Of a stretch of 7,028 nt of DNA, positions 1 through 5,848 are shown one piece after another. Made by a program: the position numbers and the translations under genes. The notes below the pieces were generated by a model. That model saw only the letters and a list, made by a program, of their open reading frames with translations, searched no databases and was not told the origin of the DNA. Numbering within the stretch: position 1 is the first letter of the stretch; each line of letters starts with the position of its first letter. The DNA comes from Thiorhodovibrio sp. (lineage in GTDB: Bacteria; Pseudomonadota; Gammaproteobacteria; Chromatiales; Chromatiaceae): positions 1-7,028 of the forward strand of contig SKYD01000202.1 in the NCBI GenBank assembly GCA_007128075.1. The letters are read 5' to 3'.

Positions 1-1675
1 CTTCTTGGGCGACGATCACCGCCTCACCTTGCCAGTTGGGATGTTGCTGTAAATAAACCAGTTTCCAATGCTGATTAACATTGCGCTCCGTCCGCCGCGC
101 CAGCCCAGCGGCGATCTCGGCCACGCTGGCGCGTTCGCTAATCTGTTGTTCTGTCAATGCCGTTGCAGTGCCAAGCTGGGCGCGCAGTTGTTGATGCACC
201 AGCAAATCAGCATAGCGACGCAGCGGACTGGTGACGCGGGTATAGATGTCTAGCCCCAGCCCGGCATGGGCACCTGGCTCGACACTGGAGCGCGAGGGCT
301 TGAGCTGGCGCCGATAAGCGTACATTGCAGCCAGGGATTGCGGCTGCTCAACGCGCTCAGGTGCCGGCTGCACCGCATAGGGAATCGCCAATTGGTTGCT
401 CTGGCACCACCGCGCCGCAGCGGTGCCAGCCATCAGCATGGCCTCGCTGACCAAGGTGCGCGATGCCAGCAAGTCCAGCGATTGCAACTGCACCTGACCA
501 TCGACCACCCGCAGATTGACTTCAGGGAACTGCAAAGTGGTCGCCTGGTGGGCGAGACGGTAGGCGCGAAATCGTTGTGCAGCGGCCCACAGCGGTTGCA
601 ACGGCGGCTGCTCTAATTGGCTCTGCGCCTGTGCATAGCTGATGCGGGTGACGCGAATCAGGGTGCGCTGCACCTCAATCTCACTGAGTTCACCATTGGC
701 ATCACAGCAAAAACCAAAGGACAGCGCCGGGGACAGCGGCTGGAGACCTAATCCCAGGGCGGTGGTTGCTGCGGGCGGCAACATCGGGATCACCCCTTCG
801 GGAAGATAGAGATTCGCGCCGCGGGCGCGGGCTTCTTGATCGATGGCATCATCAGCGGCCACCAATGCCGCAACATCAGCCACATGCACCCAGATGCGTT
901 CACCATCAATGCTCAACGCATCATCAGGATCGGTGTTGCCCTCGTCATCAATCGCCCAGGCTGCCAGATGGGTCAGGTCTAAGCGATCTTCGCTGGCGAG
1001 TGGCGGCAATACGCCGTCAGGCACGCTGCTTGCCACCCCAAAGCGTTGCAGATAAGGATGCGCCGTCGGCGGCCAGTGGCCAACCTGAAGCAAAAACCGA
1101 TGCGCGCTGGCAGGTGTTTCTTCATAGCCCAGGGTGCGCAATAAGCGACATTGTTCGGCTTGCTGATACGCCAGTCGCTCGACCTCAATCAATCGGGGGC
1201 TGTCCTCGGGCAACAGCGCGGCTTGTTCGATGCGTGATAAAAATTCACCCCAATCGCGCTCAGCCTGGGCTTTTGCTGCACGCTCTGCCTGCTCCTGGGC
1301 AATGGTTTCTGCCGAACGCGGGCGAATGGCATCGATGCTGCCCTCGAAATAATGCCCTTCAAGCACCAATTCCCATGTTGCCCACGCGCTCGCTGGCGTA
1401 AAATCACCAAACAACAGCCCCGCCAACTCGGCAAGATCGGTGGTGGCACCATCAAGTAACTCGCGGGTTTCTTCAAGATCAGGTGTGCGGATGTGAAAAA
1501 TATCCGCAAGTTGCGCGACCGGGCCAGGATGCAACAACTGGATATCTTTGGGGCGGACGCGCTTGCTTTGCCCCTGGTCAAGCTCAATGGCAATTTTCTC
1601 GCCCATCTCGCGCACCAGCGCCGGGCGGATTTTGTATAACACGAGACTGCCGACGGCAATAGACTGGTTGGTCAA
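1..1675 (-). CDS. RNB-domain exoribonuclease, RNase II family (3' end of gene beyond window)
   Basis: Predicted 3'-to-5' hydrolytic exoribonuclease acting on single-stranded RNA in the cytoplasm. The frame is open from 1675 to the left edge, giving 558 codons with no stop; the missing end would hold the C-terminal S1 RNA-binding region. Residues 1-50 form a small basic beta-rich domain (GSLVLYKIRPALVREMGEKI), followed by a probable winged-helix region to about 115 and an Ala/Glu/Gln-rich stretch at about 122-145. The RNB catalytic domain runs from about 230 to 510. Its four metal-binding aspartates are all present with RNase II spacing: Asp243, Asp249, Asp251 and Asp252 in AIDDEGNTDPDDA. The conserved YTRVTSPLRRYADLLVHQQL block lies at 478-497. 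The start is a TTG at 1675-1673, ten bases after AGGAG; no ATG or GTG lies near it in frame. The N-terminal part differs from E. coli Rnb and Rnr, so I leave the symbol empty. Family assignment is firm; the exact RNA substrates are not known from the sequence. Confidence 0.93.
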   Translation of the reverse strand, partial: MTNQSIAVGSLVLYKIRPALVREMGEKIAIELDQGQSKRVRPKDIQLLHPGPVAQLADIFHIRTPDLEETRELLDGATTDLAELAGLLFGDFTPASAWATWELVLEGHYFEGSIDAIRPRSAETIAQEQAERAAKAQAERDWGEFLSRIEQAALLPEDSPRLIEVERLAYQQAEQCRLLRTLGYEETPASAHRFLLQVGHWPPTAHPYLQRFGVASSVPDGVLPPLASEDRLDLTHLAAWAIDDEGNTDPDDALSIDGERIWVHVADVAALVAADDAIDQEARARGANLYLPEGVIPMLPPAATTALGLGLQPLSPALSFGFCCDANGELSEIEVQRTLIRVTRISYAQAQSQLEQPPLQPLWAAAQRFRAYRLAHQATTLQFPEVNLRVVDGQVQLQSLDLLASRTLVSEAMLMAGTAAARWCQSNQLAIPYAVQPAPERVEQPQSLAAMYAYRRQLKPSRSSVEPGAHAGLGLDIYTRVTSPLRRYADLLVHQQLRAQLGTATALTEQQISERASVAEIAAGLARRTERNVNQHWKLVYLQQHPNWQGEAVIVAQE

Positions 1676-1685
1676 GGGAAAGCAA

Positions 1686-1690
1686 CTCCT
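1686..1690 (-). promoter_or_regulatory. Ribosome binding site AGGAG for the RNB exoribonuclease
   Basis: AGGAG on the minus strand sits ten bases upstream of the TTG at 1675. It decides the start of this gene, because the frame stays open further upstream and contains other TTG codons but none with a comparable Shine-Dalgarno sequence, and there is no ATG or GTG alternative close by. Confidence 0.6.
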
Positions 1691-1732
1691 GCGCAAACGA
1701 AATTCAAACAACGGTGATTTTATCTTTCTACA

Positions 1733-1755
1733 TTAGCCCGAGCGCATCGGGCTAA
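1733..1755. other. Perfect 9-bp inverted repeat with 5-base loop in divergent intergenic region
   Basis: The arms TTAGCCCGA (1733-1741) and TCGGGCTAA (1747-1755) are exact reverse complements around the loop GCGCA. The element lies between the divergent starts of the RNB gene and ygfZ, about 58 bases from the first and 17-23 from the second, just ahead of the ygfZ ribosome binding site. No T-run follows on either strand, so it is not a normal intrinsic terminator, and no gene ends here. Possible roles are a dyad operator for a regulator shared by both promoters, a 5'-UTR hairpin in the ygfZ mRNA, or a short copy of a dispersed palindromic repeat. The dyad is seen directly; every function is inference. 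Confidence 0.6.
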
Positions 1756-1760
1756 ACAAC

Positions 1761-1766
1761 AGAGGA
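1761..1766 (+). promoter_or_regulatory. Ribosome binding site AGAGGA for ygfZ
   Basis: AGAGGA is 11 bases before the ATG at 1778 and 5 bases before an in-frame TTG at 1772. Spacing alone does not separate the two candidate starts, which differ by two residues. I prefer the ATG because of the codon. Confidence 0.5.
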
Positions 1767-1777
1767 ATTTTTTGATC

Positions 1778-2788
1778 ATGCAAAGTCAATGGCATCATTT
1801 TCTTACAACCCAAGACATCACGGATACGCTAGAACTGGCTGAGCCAGAGTTGGCGCGTGTTGATCTCGCGGAGCTGGGGGTGGTGGCAGTCAGCGGGGCG
1901 GATGCGCCGCGTTTTTTGCAAGCCCAGGTCAGCAATGATCTGCGCGAGCTGACTGCAACCCATAGCCAGCTCAATAGCCACTGTAGCCCCAAAGGGCGGA
2001 TGCTGGCGAATTTTCGCAGTCTGATCACTGCCAATGATGAATTTTTGTTGATCGCGCCGCGCTCACAGATTGAGCTGTTGCTGCAACGGCTGCGGATGTT
2101 TGTTCTGCGTGCTCAGGTGCAGATTGAAGATCGTAGTGATGATTATGCCTGTTTTGGTATTCTCGGCGATCAGGCGGCAGCTTTGGGAGAATATTTTACC
2201 ACAGTTCCGCAGCAAACCGATGACTTAAGTCGCCACGACAACGGATCGCATATCATCCGCGTCGCTGGCACCCTCCCGCGCTGGCTGTTTGTCGGCCAGC
2301 CAGAGTGGGCGCAAACGCTATGGACGGCACTTGCTGGCAGCCCGGTGGGTGCTGATACCTGGCATTTGCACGACATTCGTGCTGGAATCCCCACCATTTA
2401 TCCCGAAACTCGCGATCTGTTCGTGCCACAAATGGCCAATATGCAACTCATCGACGGCATGAGTTTTCATAAAGGCTGCTATACCGGGCAAGAAGTGGTG
2501 GCGCGAATGCAGTATCTTGGCAAACTCAAGCGGCGGATGTATTACGCCCACACCACTGCCACTCCGCCACCAACTCCAGGAGCGCCGCTGTTTGCGCCAC
2601 ACAGCCGTGCTGACAAGGCGGCGGGGCAGGTGGTTGAGGCACAGCGCAATGCGGCAGGTGAGACGGAGCTATTGGCGGTGGTGGAGATCGCCGCTGCTGA
2701 ACAGGGCACGGTGTCTTTAGAAGAGAATGGGGCGCCGCTCGCTTTTCAGGCACCGAGCTATGGCTTTGCCAGTGCCCAAGCGGCTTAA
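1778..2788 (+). CDS. ygfZ: YgfZ/GcvT-type folate-binding protein
   Basis: Cytoplasmic folate-binding protein of the GcvT-like fold. In E. coli YgfZ supports maturation or repair of certain iron-sulfur enzymes, including MiaB (tRNA thiomethylation), with folate as cofactor. The signature KGCYTGQEVVARMQYLGKLKRR begins at Lys232, with the conserved Cys at 234, matching E. coli Lys226/Cys228 in context. The N-terminal block SGADAPRFLQAQVSNDL (about 39-55) and the stretch DIRAGIPTIYPETRDLFVPQ (about 199-218) are also typical of the family. The length of 336 residues is close to the 326 of E. coli; the C-terminal barrel region (about 253-336) contains a Pro-rich turn. A TTG six bases upstream (1772) is an alternative start. 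It is followed after 33 bases by fabI on the same strand and is divergent from the RNB gene. No key residue appears missing. Confidence 0.93.
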   Translation: MQSQWHHFLTTQDITDTLELAEPELARVDLAELGVVAVSGADAPRFLQAQVSNDLRELTATHSQLNSHCSPKGRMLANFRSLITANDEFLLIAPRSQIELLLQRLRMFVLRAQVQIEDRSDDYACFGILGDQAAALGEYFTTVPQQTDDLSRHDNGSHIIRVAGTLPRWLFVGQPEWAQTLWTALAGSPVGADTWHLHDIRAGIPTIYPETRDLFVPQMANMQLIDGMSFHKGCYTGQEVVARMQYLGKLKRRMYYAHTTATPPPTPGAPLFAPHSRADKAAGQVVEAQRNAAGETELLAVVEIAAAEQGTVSLEENGAPLAFQAPSYGFASAQAA

Positions 2789-2808
2789 TCAATTGTTGAT
2801 CAATAAAT

Positions 2809-2813
2809 AAGGA
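2809..2813 (+). promoter_or_regulatory. Ribosome binding site AAGGA for fabI
   Basis: AAGGA is 8 bases upstream of the ATG at 2822. It overlaps the earlier in-frame ATG at 2813, so that codon cannot use it; this fixes the start at 2822, which also gives the standard FabI N-terminus MGFL. Confidence 0.65.
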
Positions 2814-2821
2814 TGATAACG

Positions 2822-3598
2822 ATGGGATTTTTGACTGATAAGCGTTTTCTAATCACTGGCGTTGCCAGTAACCGCTCGATTGCTTGGGGGGTGGCACAAG
2901 CAATGCACCGCGAGGGTGCGCAACTGGCGTTTAGCTATCAGAGCGAGAAATTGCGCGGGCGGGTGGAAGACCTTGCCAGCCAATGCGATTCAACCCTGGT
3001 TCTGCCACTGGATGTCGCCAGCGATGACCAAATCGATAGCTACTTTGCCACCCTTGGTGAGCACTGGGATGGGCTTGATGGGATTGTTCACGCCATCGCC
3101 TTTGCGCCGCGTGAACAGCTCGAAGGCAGTTATATTGATGCAGTGACCCGCGAGGGCTTTGCCGCCGCCCATGACATCAGTGCTTACAGCTTGGCTGCGT
3201 TGGCAAAAGCCGGACGCGCCCTGATGACAGGGCGCCAGGGTGCGATTGTCACCATGAGCTATCTGGGCGCGGTGCGTGCTGTGCCCAATTACAATGTGAT
3301 GGGTGTTGCCAAGGCCAGCTTGGAAGCCAATGTGCGCTATCTCGCCGCCGCCTTAGGTCCAGAAGGGACGCGGGTTAATGCGGTGTCGGCAGGACCAATC
3401 CGCACCTTGGCCGCTGCTGGGATTAGCGATTTTCGCTCGATGCTGAAACAGGTCGAAGAACGCACCCCGTTGCGCCGCAATGTCACCATCGAAGAGGTCG
3501 GCAATGCGGCGGCGTTTTTATGTTCTGATCTCGCCAGCGGCATCACCGGCGATGTGCTCTATGTTGACACTGGCTATCACATCCTCGGGCTTGGTTAA
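2822..3598 (+). CDS. fabI: Enoyl-[acyl-carrier-protein] reductase (NADH), FabI
   Basis: Reduces trans-2-enoyl-ACP to acyl-ACP with NAD(P)H, the last step of each cycle of type II fatty-acid synthesis in the cytoplasm; it is the triclosan target in many bacteria. The 258-residue protein is a short-chain dehydrogenase fold over its whole length. The N-terminal nucleotide-binding segment ITGVASNRSIAWGVA (11-25) is the FabI form of the glycine-rich loop. The catalytic residues are in SYLGAVRAVPNYNVMGVAKAS: Tyr147, Tyr157 and Lys164, one more than in E. coli because of a single-residue insertion. The substrate-loop region AGPIRTLAAAGISDF (190-204) is intact. The C-terminus reads VDTGYHILGLG, shorter and different from the E. 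coli tail but within natural variation. The start at ATG 2822 is preferred over 2813 from the ribosome site and family N-terminus. It follows ygfZ closely and probably shares its transcript, and it converges with the DUF484 gene. Confidence 0.97.
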   Translation: MGFLTDKRFLITGVASNRSIAWGVAQAMHREGAQLAFSYQSEKLRGRVEDLASQCDSTLVLPLDVASDDQIDSYFATLGEHWDGLDGIVHAIAFAPREQLEGSYIDAVTREGFAAAHDISAYSLAALAKAGRALMTGRQGAIVTMSYLGAVRAVPNYNVMGVAKASLEANVRYLAAALGPEGTRVNAVSAGPIRTLAAAGISDFRSMLKQVEERTPLRRNVTIEEVGNAAAFLCSDLASGITGDVLYVDTGYHILGLG

Positions 3599-3610
3599 AT
3601 GCTCTGCCAA

Positions 3611-3639
3611 GTAGGGGCGGTTCGCAAACTGCCCCTTAC
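3611..3639. repeat. GC-rich palindromic hairpin between convergent genes; possible dispersed repeat or terminator
   Basis: The left arm GTAGGGGCGGTT (3611-3622) can pair with AACTGCCCCTTAC (3627-3639) through about 12 base pairs, with one G-T wobble and one bulged T, around the loop CGCA. It begins 13 bases after the fabI stop and covers the stop codon of the convergent DUF484 gene (3638-3636). No T-tract follows on either strand, which weakens an intrinsic-terminator reading. The GTAGGGGCG...CGCCCCTAC shape resembles dispersed palindromes I recall from several bacterial genomes, so it may be a degenerate repeat copy that also stops convergent transcription. The hairpin is seen; the role is inferred. 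Confidence 0.5.
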
Positions 3640-4325
3640 AGCGGACACGACACATTTAATTCCATGAGCTTGGCGCTGGTGATTGCGCCCAAATAGCTCA
3701 AGACATCGGTGGCCATGTCCACAGTAAAGCGTTCAGGATCGCGGCTGCCGATGGCCAACACCCCGCTTAAGTGAGCCCCTTTGAGTGGAATGAGGGCTGC
3801 CGACTGCAGTTCACTGCCTTCAGCACCAAACAGGCTAACAAATTGTTCCTGATTGAGCGGTCCACAGAGGCAGCGATCACGATCAACAAATTCAAGAAAT
3901 GATTGAATCGTGGCATCGATCTTATTGGTGCTGGGTGCATCGCTGACTGGAAACAGTTTGAGCACCACCGCATCGACATGAAATTCGTGGCGGAGTGCAG
4001 CATAAATGACTGTACGCGCTTGTTCTTGGGTGCGGGCGAGGATGAGTTGGGTGGTCAAGCGATGCAATTGGCTGGTGAGCCGTTCATATTCGCGGGCGCG
4101 TTCGATTAGATACAGCAACCGCCGGCGCTCGTTGTCGAGCTGGTCACGCAACACCGCAATCTGGCGCTCGACCAACGAAATTGTACCACCTTTGTGTCCG
4201 TGAGGAATTTCTAGCTTGGCAAGAAGTCCCGGATAATGCAGCAACAGATCAGGATGCTGTTCTAAATAATTTAGGGTGATGGCTCGTTCATCATAGAGCG
4301 CGGAATCAACCACCGGCTTGCTCAT
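3636..4325 (-). CDS. DUF484 family protein (YigA-like), GAF-like domain
   Basis: Member of the DUF484 family, whose E. coli representative YigA lies between dapF and xerC; its molecular function is not established. The 229-residue length is near the usual 220-235. The N-terminal block carries the family pattern LEQHPDLLLHYPGLLAKLEIPH (from about 20), then GGTISLVERQIAVLRDQLD, which leads into a charged helix likely to be a coiled coil (about 50-90). The rest (about 90-222) looks like a GAF-type alpha/beta domain, ending ERFTVDMATDVLSYLGAITSAKL. No signal peptide or membrane helix is seen. Its ATG lies inside the end of dapF (20-base overlap), with GGAG nine bases upstream, so it is probably translated by coupling. 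In many gammaproteobacteria xerC follows this gene; here the operon ends and fabI converges instead. Family assignment is confident, function open. Confidence 0.9.
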   Translation of the reverse strand: MSKPVVDSALYDERAITLNYLEQHPDLLLHYPGLLAKLEIPHGHKGGTISLVERQIAVLRDQLDNERRRLLYLIERAREYERLTSQLHRLTTQLILARTQEQARTVIYAALRHEFHVDAVVLKLFPVSDAPSTNKIDATIQSFLEFVDRDRCLCGPLNQEQFVSLFGAEGSELQSAALIPLKGAHLSGVLAIGSRDPERFTVDMATDVLSYLGAITSAKLMELNVSCPL

Positions 4326-5154
4326 TCAACAACTCTCCCTCAAACACCTGTTCTGCTGGCCCAATCAGATGCACTGGATCATTCGCAGCTCCTGACCAGC
4401 GCACTCTGAGCAGCCCGCCGGGCAATTGCACCGCGACTGACTCCGCCAACGCCCCCCACAAACGACCAATCACCACCGCTGCACAGGCACCGCTGCCACA
4501 GGCGGCAGTTTCGCCGACCCCGCGCTCCCAGACCCGCAGTTGAATCCGCTGGGCATCAATAAGCTGCATAAAGTTGACATTGACTCGTTGTGGAAAACGG
4601 GCATCGGTTTCGATCTGTGGCCCCAGCTCTGCCACTGCTGCGGTGTCGATATCTTCAACCGTAAGCACCGCATGAGGATTACCCAAAGCCACTACGCCAA
4701 TCCGCAATGCAGTGCAACCTTCCCCTAAATAATAGGCGGGGGCGCGTTGCTTGGCAATGAAGGGCACGGCGGCTGGCTCCAATTGCGGCACGCCCATCAC
4801 CACTTCATACTGCCCATCATCGATTTGCTTGAGCGTCAACACACCGGCATCGGTGCCCACCCGAATCTCGGTTTTAGCGGTCAGTCCTTGTTCGCGCACA
4901 AAGCGCATCACACAGCGCGCCCCGTTGCCACATTGGCTGACTTCAGAGCCATCGGCATTGAAAATTCGATAATAAAAATCAGTCTCGGAATCACGCGGCG
5001 GCTCAACCAGCAAAATCTGATCGCAGCCGATGCCACGATGCCGATCCGCCAGCCAGCGACTTAGCTCCGGGGTCATGGTCAGCGGCTGGTCAAGGGCATT
5101 GATCACCACAAAATCATTGCCTAGCCCGTGCATTTTGGTGAATTTAAGTCCCAT
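4306..5154 (-). CDS. dapF: Diaminopimelate epimerase
   Basis: Cofactor-independent epimerase that converts LL-2,6-diaminopimelate to meso-diaminopimelate, the peptidoglycan cross-linker and the substrate of LysA, in the cytoplasm. The 282-residue protein has the two mirror-image halves of the family. The catalytic cysteines are Cys75 in QCGNGARC and Cys219 in ETAACGSGACAAV, the standard thiol pair. Other hallmarks are KMHGLGNDFVV (7-17), FNADGSEVSQCGNGAR (65-80), VALGNPHAV (155-163) and ELPGG-like QLPGGLLRVRW near the end. The start ATG at 5154 gives MGLKFTKMHGLGND, in line with E. coli MQFSKMHGLGND; an upstream in-frame start at 5190 would add 12 residues not found in the family and would lie deeper inside the preceding gene. 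It overlaps the methyltransferase gene by 11 bases and the DUF484 gene by 20, and is probably translated by coupling. Confidence 0.97.
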   Translation of the reverse strand: MGLKFTKMHGLGNDFVVINALDQPLTMTPELSRWLADRHRGIGCDQILLVEPPRDSETDFYYRIFNADGSEVSQCGNGARCVMRFVREQGLTAKTEIRVGTDAGVLTLKQIDDGQYEVVMGVPQLEPAAVPFIAKQRAPAYYLGEGCTALRIGVVALGNPHAVLTVEDIDTAAVAELGPQIETDARFPQRVNVNFMQLIDAQRIQLRVWERGVGETAACGSGACAAVVIGRLWGALAESVAVQLPGGLLRVRWSGAANDPVHLIGPAEQVFEGELLNEQAGG

Positions 5155-5848
5155 GATGCACCGTTCCCCAAACCGCAAGATGGCGGTCACTGACTACCGC
5201 GACACTGAGTTGATCGGCGAGACCTTGCTGTACCAGTTGCGCCTGAACCTCGTCTGGCTCAAAGGCGGCATACAGCGAATTGCGAAAATCTTCCTGCAAC
5301 ACCGCTGGATCATCCTTAGCATAGGTGCGCACCAGTGCCTCAGCCCAGGTTGGCGTTGGCGGACGCATCAGATCCATCATCAGCACAAAGGCTTGATCAG
5401 CGGCGACCTGCTGCACGGTGTGCCACAACACTTCTGGTTGGTGCAGATGATGCAGCAGACTGTTGCTTAAAATTAAACGATAGCTAGGCTGCAAGCCCAC
5501 CGTTTGATGGTCAACTGGCAACGGCAAGGTCAACTCAAACAGCCGTGTGCGAGCCGCAACCCCAGGTGAGCGCGCCAGCCGCTGCCGTGCCTGATCCAGC
5601 ATCGCCGCCGCGCCATCAAGCGCGTCACAGTGGGCTTGAGGGTAGGCGGTCAACAGCCGCGCCACCAAATCAGCCGGCCCACAGCCGATATCCAATGCCT
5701 GAAATGCCGTCTGCTTGGTGGGTGGATCTGGCCAATGGGTGCTCAACAACTGCATGAACAGGGTGTTAGATTCAGTGAAATCAGCCGCTGCATAGGCGAG
5801 CGCCTGATCTACCCACGCCATTAATTCCGGCTCCGGGCGGCGTTTCAT
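5144..5848 (-). CDS. Class I SAM-dependent methyltransferase, substrate unknown
   Basis: Predicted soluble methyltransferase of 234 residues with a Rossmann-type core. SAM-binding motif I is ALDIGCGPADLVARLL (51-66); the acidic residue after strand 2 is in CDALDGAAAMLDQAR (about 74-88); motif IV is LILSNSLLHHL (125-135), and the following strand is FVLMMDLMRPP (154-164). The N-terminal part PELMAWVDQALAYAAADFTESNTLF (8-31) and the C-terminal part with EDFRNSLYAAFEPDEVQAQL and VVSDRHLAVWG are regular and look conserved, which suggests a defined family rather than a decayed gene. SNSLLHHL recalls small-molecule methyltransferases of the UbiE/UbiG type, but the substrate cannot be read from the sequence. 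Its ATG overlaps the lysA stop in an ATGA (5848-5845), and its end overlaps dapF by 11 bases, so it is locked into the lysine/diaminopimelate operon. Whether it acts in that pathway is unknown. Confidence 0.88.
   Translation of the reverse strand: MKRRPEPELMAWVDQALAYAAADFTESNTLFMQLLSTHWPDPPTKQTAFQALDIGCGPADLVARLLTAYPQAHCDALDGAAAMLDQARQRLARSPGVAARTRLFELTLPLPVDHQTVGLQPSYRLILSNSLLHHLHQPEVLWHTVQQVAADQAFVLMMDLMRPPTPTWAEALVRTYAKDDPAVLQEDFRNSLYAAFEPDEVQAQLVQQGLADQLSVAVVSDRHLAVWGTVHHGT

Noticed and set aside
766..1401. A 211-codon plus-strand open frame.
   Set aside because: It lies antisense to the RNB catalytic region, has a Pro/Arg/His/Cys-rich shadow composition and lacks family motifs.
979..1659. 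Two minus-strand reading frames (979-1188 and 1189-1659) that could suggest a broken gene.
   Set aside because: They are in other frames from the RNB gene, which I followed codon by codon from 1675 to 1 without a stop. Their translations are low in recognisable motifs.
1676..1777. Promoter elements for the divergent genes.
   Set aside because: The region is AT-rich with several TATCTT- or TAAAAT-like stretches, but none has a convincing -35 partner at 16-18 bases, so I do not annotate a specific promoter.
2793..2820. Possible sigma70 promoter for fabI (TTGTTG and GATAAC, about 16 bases apart).
   Set aside because: Transcription would begin inside fabI, after its own start codon, so it could not serve the gene.
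2822..3598. FabI residue 93 is Ala (AIAFAP) where E. coli has Gly93, a known triclosan-resistance site.
   Set aside because: Ala at this place is normal in FabI of other bacteria, such as the Staphylococcus and Bacillus type (SIAFAN). The other resistance positions keep the sensitive residues (Met160, Phe204). It is no evidence for resistance.
5155..5190. Longer dapF start at 5190.
   Set aside because: It adds 12 residues (MTAILRFGERCI) not seen in DapF and deepens the overlap with the methyltransferase gene; the family N-terminus fits the ATG at 5154.
5030..5470. A 146-codon plus-strand open frame across the dapF/methyltransferase junction.
   Set aside because: Both genes beneath it have full sets of family motifs on the opposite strand; this is a shadow frame.
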